Program-made: the position numbers and the translations under genes
Assembly (NCBI GenBank): GCA_025916675.1
Contig: CP098402.1
Coordinates: 3,219,205-3,283,204, forward strand
DNA: 64,000 nucleotides
Reading direction: 5' to 3'
DNA from: Phycisphaera sp.
GTDB lineage: Bacteria > Planctomycetota > Phycisphaerae > Phycisphaerales > UBA1924
The notes under the pieces: model-generated
What the model was told of the DNA's origin: nothing
Seen by the model: only the letters and a program-made list of their open reading frames with translations
Databases searched by the model: none
Shown: positions 17,709-25,421 of the stretch, one piece after another
Layout: each line of letters starts with the position of its first letter
How positions within the stretch are numbered: the first letter of the stretch is position 1

Positions 17709-17858
17709 TTAGTAATGCGGCCGCCACCGGTAGTACGGCTGCGCGGTGATCCCCAGCCGCCGCGTGACCTCGGGAACCTTCATCCCTAGGCCCAGCAGCA
17801 CCTCCGCCTCGCGGAGCTTATTGATGATCTGTTCCACGCTGTGCTCGATCCGTGCCAT
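17709..17858 (-). pseudogene. IS3-family transposase OrfA, N-terminal remnant
   Basis: MARIEHSVEQIINKLREAEV followed by LLGLGMKVPEVTRRLGITAQ and YYRWR is the helix-turn-helix start of IS3-type OrfA (TnpA). It stops after 49 residues where about 90 are expected, and no OrfB follows. The matching IS end lies upstream at 17911-17939, the usual distance from the OrfA start. Confidence 0.75.
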
Positions 17859-17910
17859 GACAAGACCTGCCTTCTCAGGTGCGTCCGATCCCACCAAAGG
17901 ACCGCATAGC

Positions 17911-17939
17911 AGATGGACTAGATTCTGGGGGGCGGGTCA
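17911..17939 (-). repeat. IS3-type terminal repeat belonging to the OrfA remnant
   Basis: Minus strand TGACCCGCCCCCCAGAATCT, continuing AGTCCATCT. Near-identical to the ends at 18951-18972 and 23321-23344. Confidence 0.65.
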
Positions 17940-18249
17940 GATGTCCTGAGCAACAAACAGGCATCGATCTCGTGCCAAGTGATGGTACGGCATCATGAGG
18001 TCGGGTATGACTGTGGTGACGATACTGTAAGGAGATGATCGACCCCCCAAATTGGGGGGAGTGCTTGTTGTCCAGCCGCCAAAGAGCCCAGAGCCCAGAG
18101 GCCAAGGTCGATTGTGATTGCTCCAAAGAGGTGGACAGGTGGCTGTACGTGTGGCAGGTGGTGAGTCATACGTTGGGACATGCACCGACGTATACTCTTG
18201 TATTACCCGTTGTGGCTGATGAACGCACTCAACAATCAAGGAAATACGC

Positions 18250-18492
18250 ATGGCCTATCACTCGACGACGGACAAGGTTGCTGGTGGCGTCGTGGGCTCG
18301 GTTTGTGGTGCGAAGTCTGGGGCCGTTGTTGGAGGCATACTCGGTTGTGTCGGAGGGCCAGTGGGAGCGGTGGTTGGTGCGAAGCTCGGCGCGATTGCTG
18401 GCGGCGCAATCGGCGGGACTCTTGGTGCAAAGGATCCCAAGAATGCAGTGAATGCTGTGAGGCGGCAGCAACTCATGAATCGGATCAGATAG
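18250..18492 (+). CDS. Glycine-zipper small protein
   Basis: 80 residues with AAGGAAA upstream of the ATG. Residues about 10-60 repeat G-x3-G spacing (GGVVGSVCGAKSGAVVGGIL, GGAIGGTLGAK), the glycine-zipper pattern of membrane-inserting or outer-membrane-associated small proteins and of some bacteriocin-like peptides. No double-glycine leader is obvious. It sits between two repeat/IS remnants without partner genes. TATACT at 18191-18196 could be its -10 element. Function unassigned. Confidence 0.6.
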   Translation: MAYHSTTDKVAGGVVGSVCGAKSGAVVGGILGCVGGPVGAVVGAKLGAIAGGAIGGTLGAKDPKNAVNAVRRQQLMNRIR

Positions 18493-18596
18493 ACTTGGAG
18501 TTCCATAGGCGTCGATTGCCAGGCGATGGAACATGTCGGTGAGCGAGTAGCCAACGCATTGCTAGTGGGTACCGCTGTGGCTGGACTCTAAGGTAA

Positions 18597-18898
18597 AGGT
18601 CACAGAACGGGTGTTTAGCTCACTCTGGGTGGGCTCCGTACCAATTGTAGTGCAATGGCTGTACATCACAAGTTAATTCTACGTGCGCAAGACACGATCA
18701 CGAATTAGTTTACGACATCAAAGAACAGCCTCGCTATCGACCTCTTGAACCAAGGAACACACCTCAAAAGCAGCCGTCACGGCCTCTGAGGGCGACTCCA
18801 TGGGTCGGTCAGTCAATCTGATCCGACCTCGATCGACCAATTTGTAGTGCAGAAATTACTGGTACACAGCGCGAGTGCCCGCCCGATTGCTCACGGTG
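18597..18898 (+). repeat. Non-coding repeat, copy C
   Basis: Parallels copy B from GGTCACAGAACGGGTGTTTA through GTGCAATGGCTGTACATCAC, TTACGACATCAAAGAACAGC, CTCTTGAACCAAGGAACACA, GACCTCGATCGACC and TTGTAGTGCAGAAATTA. The hairpin of copy B is decayed. Where copy B meets the tRNA-like gene, copy C runs into an IS3-type end. Confidence 0.8.
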
Positions 18899-18907
18899 CG
18901 ATCGACC

Positions 18908-18972
18908 TTGGGACAAGCGCATCCTGCCAAGTTATCACATAGCGGATGGACTGGATTCTGGGGGGCAGGTCA
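18908..18972 (-). repeat. IS3-type right-end remnant
   Basis: The stretch GGGACAAGCGCATCC...GCGGATGGACTGGATTCTGG...GGCAGGTCA aligns with 23285-23344 (GGGACAAGCGCACCC...AGGTGGACTAGGCTCTGG...CCAGGTCA). Both end, on the minus strand, in TGACCTG(C/G)CCCC. Confidence 0.6.
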
Positions 18973-19151
18973 AGACCTCCTTGCCCGGCGCGTCTCCTAA
19001 GTAGAAGTGATCCTGGCCGCAACACCACCAGTATGACGACAACACAGTACCGAGGACCCGAGGTTGAACGCAGACAATCCTGTGCAAGGCCTGAGCGACG
19101 TAGCAAACGTCTTCGTCAAGAGCATCACAAACAGCTGGCTCGTTGCGTCGC

Positions 19152-19157
19152 TATAAT
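19152..19157 (+). promoter_or_regulatory. Candidate -10 element of the lipoprotein gene
   Basis: A perfect TATAAT lies 58 bases before ATG 19215. No good TTGACA-like -35 is present at 16-18 bases, so an activator or alternative sigma factor may be needed. Confidence 0.4.
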
Positions 19158-19214
19158 TGCATTGCACGATGACATGTCTCACGCAGGGCTTTGCGACCAT
19201 TTGGAGAACATAGA

Positions 19215-20078
19215 ATGAGAAGAGCCTTAAACTGTTGGCACGGCGCCCTGACGATGACGGTAGCTATGTGCGCAAGTGGATGCAGTTCAGCTGCACAGTT
19301 CAGGCCGGCGAGCAGTGCGCTGTCACGCATTGTATCGTCGCGCGGGTTTGAACCTACAGATTCGCCGCTATCTTATTATGCTCCTGGTGCCGTATTGAAA
19401 CGTGACGAGAACGGGAAGTGGAGAGTAGCCTCCGTCGGACTTCCTACTGGCTCGCTAAGGCCGGTGATCCCAGAAGACGATGTTCCGCGCGCAGCTCTCG
19501 GTGACGAGACCTGGGACGAAGTTGTTGTTGCGTCGAGCGAATTCATTGGGGGCGACATCCACCTAGGTCTGATTCCGACCGTCTTGTCTGGGCCAGACCT
19601 TGAAGCGTCTTTGCAACGAGCCGGCATGTCATTCGTTAAGGTTGACCCCGGCACAGTGACTGTGCACAGTCTCGATGTTCGGCGACTCGAGCAGTTCATC
19701 AGAGATCTTAACGAAGCTGACGTTGAGTTCTTTCGAGATACGGTTATCTTGTGGCAGACAGTAACTTGGGCCGGCGCTAAAGTCGAATCGCTCGACTGGC
19801 AAGGCCGCAGACTCACGCTAGACGCCAATGTGATCCAACGCGAGATCGGTGAGATCGATGCCGGAGCCACCGGCGACCTGTCATGGCTTTCAGATGGCGT
19901 GGTGGTGATCGACGAGCCACGCGTAGTTGGCTACGTACCGTACAGGCCAGTCATACGAACCGGATATCAAGGTGGGGGCTACGCTGTCGAGTGGACACCC
20001 CTCACCGAGCCTGAGAAACGAGATCTCGAAGCCGCGTTATCCACCGGTGGATTGGAGCTTCTTTCGGAGGTTCGCTAG
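19215..20078 (+). CDS. Putative lipoprotein of unknown function
   Basis: 287 residues beginning MRRALNCWHGALTMTVAMCA, with a lipobox ASGC just after; Cys at about 22 would be lipidated. GGAG precedes the ATG. The mature part has a region about 60-190 rich in acidic and beta-prone sequence (EEFIGG-like SSEFIGGDIHLGLIPTVLSG) that may be a secretin/STN-type or BON-like fold; I do not recognise it. Its 3' end overlaps the convergent lipoprotein gene by 42 bases. GC content is lower than in the flanking host genes, suggesting transfer. Confidence 0.65.
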   Translation: MRRALNCWHGALTMTVAMCASGCSSAAQFRPASSALSRIVSSRGFEPTDSPLSYYAPGAVLKRDENGKWRVASVGLPTGSLRPVIPEDDVPRAALGDETWDEVVVASSEFIGGDIHLGLIPTVLSGPDLEASLQRAGMSFVKVDPGTVTVHSLDVRRLEQFIRDLNEADVEFFRDTVILWQTVTWAGAKVESLDWQGRRLTLDANVIQREIGEIDAGATGDLSWLSDGVVVIDEPRVVGYVPYRPVIRTGYQGGGYAVEWTPLTEPEKRDLEAALSTGGLELLSEVR

Positions 20079-21722
20079 GCGATGCACTAACTCATCCTGT
20101 GCCTCGCGCTGCCTCTGGCCCTCGTAGGCAAGACGCACACTTGCCATAAGCATCTCTGCATCTGAATCTTGAACCACACCGATCGCGGCAAGTGCGGCAC
20201 TATCACACTGCACTTCATCCTTAGTGAGTTCAGGAAAAACATGGGCCAGTTCATGAAGCAGTAGAAAATCAACTAGTAATAGGTAGCGACGGTAAACCTC
20301 GTCAGTAGCGTTCGTTGTGCGGGATGTGCGAGGAAGGCCAGGGACACCCACCCAGGTTTCCAAGGTCGAGTCAATAGTGCTTGCACCAGCGCTTACAAAT
20401 GCCAATGTGAGAAGATCAAATAAGAACGCAGAGTTGGCACGAATGCGGATCTCGCTGCTAATGAACTCAATGTCGGCCGTCCCTCGGTCTATCAGATCGA
20501 TCGAGACAGGTTGCTCAAGACCGAACGCATCGAGGATGGAGCCAACCCTCTCGCCCAGTATCTCCGAAGGAAAACCAGCCTGCTCCCAGTTCTCGCCTGC
20601 GAGTGTCCGCAGTGTGCTCGTAGCGCTCGCAAGGTCCATTTCCACGGGAGGGTGACCGGAGTAACTGCTCACGCGAAGCATCGCGTCTAAAACCTGCAGT
20701 CGTGCTTCAATGCGCTCACCGGGGGGCGTGCGCCGTTCGTCGCTTCGTGTGATCGCAGCGAACTCTGATCCAGCCGCGGTCTCCCGAGGCCGGGTTCTGA
20801 TCGACCCCGTCGACACATCAGGGACAGCAATCAGATCGACAAACTGATCCGCGCGAGTTGACATAGGTGCGTAGATCTGGTTGTTAATCCAGCACGTCCA
20901 CGCTCGCCTACGCCACTCGGGAAGACCTATTTCATGTGTGATCGCACTTAGATAGACCAACCGATAGGAGGTGGGAAAAGTCTGTTCGGGTAGAAAGTAG
21001 AGTCCTTCTGCGTCGTCAAAGGCCGGGGCAAAAATGTCCGTATGCTCCCAAAACAAATTGCGTTCTGACGGAGAAAGCGACTGGAACGAATTTGCGGTTG
21101 GCGGCCAGCTAACACGATTGCGGACTCGTTCATCGGAATAGTAGGGGTACACGATCATCCCCATGTTCGCGCCATCCCTTGTAACCCGAGTCAGACCTCG
21201 GTCGATCGCAGCCTGCTCGTCGGGAACTGTTGAACCAGCGCGAATTGAATGGGGTGCATCTGTGAAGTCGAAAAGCGTCTGATAGTCCTGCTCGAATTGA
21301 TGCGTTGCACTGGCACCCGACTCGATGGCGGCAAGTGATTGCCAGATAGTAAGAAGAGGTGGCAGCATCCCAGAGATTATTGGTTGCTCGCCGTGATAGG
21401 TTGGACCCTGCTTGATCTCAGGAAGGGCACCAACCGCCTTCTCTGAGAAGTAGTCGATTAATCGCCGAATGTCGGTCTTTCTTGGAGAGTCATTCACTGT
21501 TGCGCGGGTGAGCGGCGTAACTCGCGAGAAGATCGTCGGTGGTGCGGGCGGATTATGAGCGAAGAGTGATTTGGGCTTGGGCTGAAACACGCAGCCGGAC
21601 AGGGGCACCATGGCTGCAAGTACACCAATAGAGGAGAGCAGCAAGAAGCGCTGGCTGTGGCCCCACAGAGGAGATCCCGTATGCCAAGAAGAAGTTGTAA
21701 GACTGAGTCGTAGGAGCTTCAT
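20037..21722 (-). CDS. Putative lipoprotein with zincin motif HELAH
   Basis: 561 residues from ATG 21722. The N-terminal signal contains SIGVLAAMVPLSGC, a lipobox with Cys near residue 44. Near residue 490 lies LLLHELAHVFPE, an HExxH zinc-metallopeptidase motif in a hydrophobic helix, with acidic residues 10-15 positions downstream (DEVQCDSAA) that could supply the third ligand. The bulk (about 60-450) matches no family I know. An upstream in-frame start at 21782 would add 20 residues before the signal. Convergent with, and overlapping, the lipoprotein gene 19215-20078; the two may form a pair acquired together. Confidence 0.65.
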   Translation of the reverse strand: MKLLRLSLTTSSWHTGSPLWGHSQRFLLLSSIGVLAAMVPLSGCVFQPKPKSLFAHNPPAPPTIFSRVTPLTRATVNDSPRKTDIRRLIDYFSEKAVGALPEIKQGPTYHGEQPIISGMLPPLLTIWQSLAAIESGASATHQFEQDYQTLFDFTDAPHSIRAGSTVPDEQAAIDRGLTRVTRDGANMGMIVYPYYSDERVRNRVSWPPTANSFQSLSPSERNLFWEHTDIFAPAFDDAEGLYFLPEQTFPTSYRLVYLSAITHEIGLPEWRRRAWTCWINNQIYAPMSTRADQFVDLIAVPDVSTGSIRTRPRETAAGSEFAAITRSDERRTPPGERIEARLQVLDAMLRVSSYSGHPPVEMDLASATSTLRTLAGENWEQAGFPSEILGERVGSILDAFGLEQPVSIDLIDRGTADIEFISSEIRIRANSAFLFDLLTLAFVSAGASTIDSTLETWVGVPGLPRTSRTTNATDEVYRRYLLLVDFLLLHELAHVFPELTKDEVQCDSAALAAIGVVQDSDAEMLMASVRLAYEGQRQREAQDELVHRLANLRKKLQSTGG

Positions 21723-21983
21723 GGTGATGATCGCCTCTAGTGAATAAGCCCAGAGCCTAAGGGGGTGAGCGTGGGAGTGCACACGCCGCGGCGCCTGGCT
21801 GGTGCCGCGGCCGACACAGTGGGCGCGAGCATCATAGTCGGGCCGCTGATCAACCCGATCCTGTACTGGAACCTGTGAGCGACTTTTGCAAGCAGCTTAA
21901 GCACGTGCACGACAATACCGATCGCTACGCGATCGATCCAGGGTAAGCGCCGAGCATGGGAGCCGCGCGGGGCTGAGTCCGCC

Positions 21984-22052
21984 TCAGCACCCCGCGTCGA
22001 ACGCATTCTGAAAGGCGAGGAAGTCGAATAGGGTGAGGCTGTCGTCATGGCC
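21984..22052 (-). pseudogene. Dockerin-like C-terminus, cut by an IS element
   Basis: The minus strand reads DDSLTLFDFLAFQNAFDAGC then stop at 21984, the second dockerin-like unit seen intact at 3127 and 11350. Upstream coding sequence is lost at about 22050, where the IS3-family element begins. It is the tail of a destroyed secreted-protein gene. Confidence 0.8.
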
Positions 22053-22141
22053 TAACACCCGTGCGCTCGTACCTGTTTCCTGATCCATCCGTAGGGTGAG
22101 GTTTCGCGCAAGAATCCGGCCTTTGTTTGCAGGCCAGGATC

Positions 22142-22408
22142 ATGAAGAGGTCGAGATTTACCGAGGAGCAGATTGCGTTCGCGTTGCGGCAAGCCGAGGG
22201 CGGTGCCGCCGTCCGGGACGTCTGCCGGAAGATGGGCGTCAGCGAGCAGACCTTCTACCGCTGGAAGAAGAAGTTCGCCGGTATGGGCGTGGCCGAGGTG
22301 CGTCGGCTGAAGGCGCTCGAGGAAGAGAATCGGAAGCTGAAACAGCTCGTCGCGGATCTCAGTCTCGACAAGCACATTCTTCAGGACGCCCTCAAGGGAA
22401 AGCTCTGA
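22142..22408 (+). CDS. IS3-family transposase OrfA
   Basis: 88 residues from ATG 22142: MKRSRFTEEQIAFALRQAEG, then VRDVCRKMGVSEQTFYRWKK (helix-turn-helix), then a leucine-zipper-like coiled coil LEEENRKLKQLVADLSLDKH. It binds IS ends and partners with OrfB. A canonical -1 slippery heptamer G-GGA-AAG at 22396-22402 lies just before its stop, for making the OrfAB fusion. Confidence 0.9.
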   Translation: MKRSRFTEEQIAFALRQAEGGAAVRDVCRKMGVSEQTFYRWKKKFAGMGVAEVRRLKALEEENRKLKQLVADLSLDKHILQDALKGKL

Positions 22409-23247
22409 GGCCTGGTCGTCGCCGGGAGATGGTGAAGAGGACGCAGTCGGCGTACGGCCTGAGCGAACGTCGTGCGTGCGAGGTGATACGCCATCCCCGG
22501 GCCACACAACGCTACGAGAGCGTGAAGGACGATCAGGCCGTGCTGAGATCACGAATCAAGGAGATCGTGGGTGTACGCGTGACGTGGGGCTACCAGCGGA
22601 TCTGGATTAAGCTGCGCCGGGAGGGCTGGACGGTGAATCGCAAGCGTGTATACCGGTTGTACCGAGAAGAAGGGCTCTGTGTCGGCCGGCACAAGCCGCG
22701 TCGACATCGCAGCAGCGTGACGCGACCGGAGTTGACCAGGGCGACTCACACCAACGAGAGCTGGAGCATGGACTTCATGTCGGACCAGCTCTTCGATGGC
22801 CGCCGATTCCGGCTGCTGACGATCGTGGATGACTTCACACGCGAGAGCCTGGCGATCGAGGTGGCCAGCGGCTTGCGCGGCGACGACGTGGCGAGGGTGC
22901 TCGATCGGATCAAAGCCGAGCGCGGCTCGCTGCCACAGAAGATCCGCGTGGACAACGGCAGCGAGTTTACGAGCAAGCGTCTCGACCAGTGGGCGTACCT
23001 GAACGGGGTCCGCTTGGACTTCAGCCGGCCCGGGAAGCCCACGGATAACGGGCTGATTGAGGCGTTCAACGGGCGGATCCGTGCCGAATGCCTCAACGAG
23101 AACTGGTTTCTTTCGCTCGACGATGCCAGGGAGAAGATCGAAGGCTGGAAGCTGCATTACAATCAAGACAGACCACACAGCGCCTTGGGAAGCCTGGCCC
23201 CCGAGGAATTCGCTGCATCATCCGGCCGGGTCCGCCCGGCCGGATGA
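22402..23247 (+). CDS. IS3-family transposase OrfB (DDE integrase), expressed by -1 frameshift
   Basis: After the slip the frame reads ALRPGRRREMVKRTQSAYGL and continues 281 residues. The rve integrase core is complete: first Asp in SWSMDFMSD, second in KIRVDNGSEFTS, Glu in LIEAFNGRIRAECLNENWF. A helix-turn-helix-like HTH_21 domain (YGLSERRACEVIRH, TWGYQRIWIKLRREG) precedes it. ATG 22429 is an internal start for OrfB alone. The element looks competent. Confidence 0.9.
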   Translation, partial: ALRPGRRREMVKRTQSAYGLSERRACEVIRHPRATQRYESVKDDQAVLRSRIKEIVGVRVTWGYQRIWIKLRREGWTVNRKRVYRLYREEGLCVGRHKPRRHRSSVTRPELTRATHTNESWSMDFMSDQLFDGRRFRLLTIVDDFTRESLAIEVASGLRGDDVARVLDRIKAERGSLPQKIRVDNGSEFTSKRLDQWAYLNGVRLDFSRPGKPTDNGLIEAFNGRIRAECLNENWFLSLDDAREKIEGWKLHYNQDRPHSALGSLAPEEFAASSGRVRPAG

Positions 23248-23252
23248 TGCAG
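23213..23252. repeat. Perfect 18-bp hairpin over the orfB stop
   Basis: CTGCATCATCCGGCCGGG (23213-23230) is mirrored by CCCGGCCGGATGATGCAG (23235-23252) with loop TCCG. The orfB stop codon lies inside the right arm. It could be a terminator, an IS end, or a REP-like insertion. Confidence 0.8.
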
Positions 23253-23284
23253 ATCCCTAAACCCAGCACTGGTACAGGAACGGG

Positions 23285-23344
23285 GACAAGCGCACCCCGC
23301 CGCTTTGTCGCATACCAGGTGGACTAGGCTCTGGGGCCAGGTCA
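23285..23344 (-). repeat. IS3-type end remnant
   Basis: Homologous to 18908-18972; the minus strand begins TGACCTGGCCCCAGAGCCTA. It may be the true right end of the adjacent IS or a separate relic. Confidence 0.55.
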
Positions 23345-23495
23345 GCGTGATACCATCCACAGGCAGTTGATTTCAAAGAGCGCTTCCTGATCGAGGTGGT
23401 TCCAATTTGATGCCTGTCTTGTTGCGACCTAGTACCATGCCTCACCCCTGACGCAAAATCCAGTCTGCTACATCACCTCGCAGTAGAAAACCATT

Positions 23496-25421
23496 ATGTA
23501 CCTGTCTCGACTAGAGATTGAGAACTTCCGTATCTTCGGCTCCCGTGATGAGGACCGCCACCTTGAGCTCACTCTACACCCCGGCCTGAGCCTTCTCGTC
23601 GGAGAGAATGACTCTGGAAAGACGTCCGTTGTTGACGCTCTACGATTGCTCCTGGGTACACTGCCCGAAGAGTACTACCCTATCACCACAGATGATTTTC
23701 ACTGCCGAGACGGCAATCGGCGGACATCCCTAGCAATCTCGGCTGAGTTCGCCGGTCTCTCCGAGACCGAAGCCGCGGCCTTTCTTGAGTACCTTGAGGT
23801 TGCTGAGGATGAGAAGGAGTCGCCCTACCGGTTGCGCGTCACGCTTTCGGCGACAATCGAAGAGGCGAACGCAACCTCTTCCAGGCGCAATCCCGTCAAG
23901 TGGGATCGCCGAGCCGGACCGGGAGATGACCCGCCTCGATTTGACGGCCCTTCACGCAATCTACTTCGGGCAACGTACTTGAAGCCGCTTCGCGACGCGG
24001 TGAGCGAATTGACTGCCAAAAAGGGATCTCGGCTCTCGCAGATTCTGCAGTCCTACCCGCAACTCCGGGGGCAGGAAGTCAGCGATTGGGACCCCGACAA
24101 ACCGGAGTCAAGCCCGACTACTCTTATCGGCATCCTCCGCAAAGCCGAGCACGAGATTCGCAGCAGCGCCGCCATCGTCACCGCAGAGTCGAGTTTAAAC
24201 AGCGACTACCTTGAACGCTTCAGCATTGGTCCTTCCCCTCTCAAAGGTCGGATCGGAATGCCGTCGCAGGAATTGCGACAACTCCTGGAGCGCATGGAGC
24301 TGACTCTTGCGGATCACGACCCCGGAGCGAGTCGAGGCCTTGGTCATCACAACGTTCTGTTTATGGCTGCAGAGCTGCTTGCTCTTGAACGCGATGACGA
24401 GCCTTGCTTGCCGTTGATTCTGATCGAGGAGCCCGAAGCGCACCTCCACCCCCAGCTCCAGGTTCGACTCCTTGAATTCTTCCGAAGTGAAACCGGCGCG
24501 GACACAAATGGCGGCCTGCAGATTCTCCTGACAAGCCATAGTCCCAACATCGCATGCAAGGTGCCGCTTCCAGACATCACTCTGATGCATGCCGGGAGGG
24601 CTTTCTCGCTTGCGCCGATCCATACCAAGCTCGATCCCTCCGACTATGAATTCCTGGAGCGTTTTCTCGACGTCACGCGCTCAGAACTGCTCTTTGCACG
24701 CGGCTTGCTGGTCGTCGAAGGGGACGCAGAGGCTATCGCGATCCCAATCATCTCCGACCTGATCGGTTGCTCTCTGTCCGAGCGTGGAGTCTCTATCATT
24801 AACGTTGGCTCCGTCGGCTTGTTCCGCTACTCACGCATTCTGCAGCGAACGGACGGACCGGACATTCCAGTGCGCGTGGCCTGTATCGCCGATCGGGATG
24901 TGCCTCCAGATGAAGCGAAAGAACATCTTACCCCAGAGCGGCTTACTGCTGGCGATCTCTCCGACGAACAAGTGCAAGCAAGGGTCACGGCCCTCACGTC
25001 CGATGATGGTGGCCCGATTCAGACATTCGTGTCCGACGCGTGGACATTCGAGTATGATCTGGCCCTTCATGGCCTCTCAAGAGAGATGCACGCCGCTGTC
25101 ATGTTGGCGGTCAAGTCAAAGAGTCGTCGTCGCGCACTGACTCCTCCCGAGTACCGGCAAATACTGCGCGCGGCGTTTAGAGAGCACGCGGCTTGGGTTG
25201 CAGCCGGAGACACCGGAGAAGTGATCGCCGTCAGAGTCTATGCACCATTGCTGAACTCTCGGGCCTCCAAGGCCGAGGCCGCCCAGCAACTGGCCCGACT
25301 CCTTCGGAGGCTTGCCAGGAGACGGCTCCTTGACTTAGAGCCGAGACTTCCGCCGTATCTGGTGGCAGCTATCCGATACGCGTCGCGGAATGACGAGGTC
25401 GCAAACACGGCACCCGGATGA
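23496..25421 (+). CDS. gajA: OLD-family ATP-dependent nuclease, GajA-like (Gabija)
   Basis: 641 residues. The N-terminal ABC-type ATPase has Walker A GENDSGKT at 36-43 and Walker B/D-loop LILIEEPEAHLHPQL near 306-320. The C-terminal TOPRIM domain has LLVVEGDAEA near 403-412 and IADRDVP near 463-469, giving the Glu and DxD metal residues. This is the OLD nuclease layout. Its stop overlaps the start of a UvrD-like helicase (ATGA), the two-gene order of Gabija, where GajA nicks DNA under nucleotide control. It is longer than the commonly cited GajA (about 580). Moderate GC with IS and repeat debris upstream suggests a defence island. Confidence 0.8.
   Translation: MYLSRLEIENFRIFGSRDEDRHLELTLHPGLSLLVGENDSGKTSVVDALRLLLGTLPEEYYPITTDDFHCRDGNRRTSLAISAEFAGLSETEAAAFLEYLEVAEDEKESPYRLRVTLSATIEEANATSSRRNPVKWDRRAGPGDDPPRFDGPSRNLLRATYLKPLRDAVSELTAKKGSRLSQILQSYPQLRGQEVSDWDPDKPESSPTTLIGILRKAEHEIRSSAAIVTAESSLNSDYLERFSIGPSPLKGRIGMPSQELRQLLERMELTLADHDPGASRGLGHHNVLFMAAELLALERDDEPCLPLILIEEPEAHLHPQLQVRLLEFFRSETGADTNGGLQILLTSHSPNIACKVPLPDITLMHAGRAFSLAPIHTKLDPSDYEFLERFLDVTRSELLFARGLLVVEGDAEAIAIPIISDLIGCSLSERGVSIINVGSVGLFRYSRILQRTDGPDIPVRVACIADRDVPPDEAKEHLTPERLTAGDLSDEQVQARVTALTSDDGGPIQTFVSDAWTFEYDLALHGLSREMHAAVMLAVKSKSRRRALTPPEYRQILRAAFREHAAWVAAGDTGEVIAVRVYAPLLNSRASKAEAAQQLARLLRRLARRRLLDLEPRLPPYLVAAIRYASRNDEVANTAPG

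Larger units (their letters stand above)
22053..23252 (+). mobile_element. IS3-family insertion sequence (IS407-like), complete orfAB
   Basis: Contains overlapping orfA and orfB with all DDE residues. Its left edge interrupts the dockerin-like gene near 22050. The right edge is not resolved: an 18-bp hairpin ends at 23252, and a TGACCTG-type end lies at 23344. I could not pair convincing terminal inverted repeats, so the boundaries are approximate. Confidence 0.7.
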
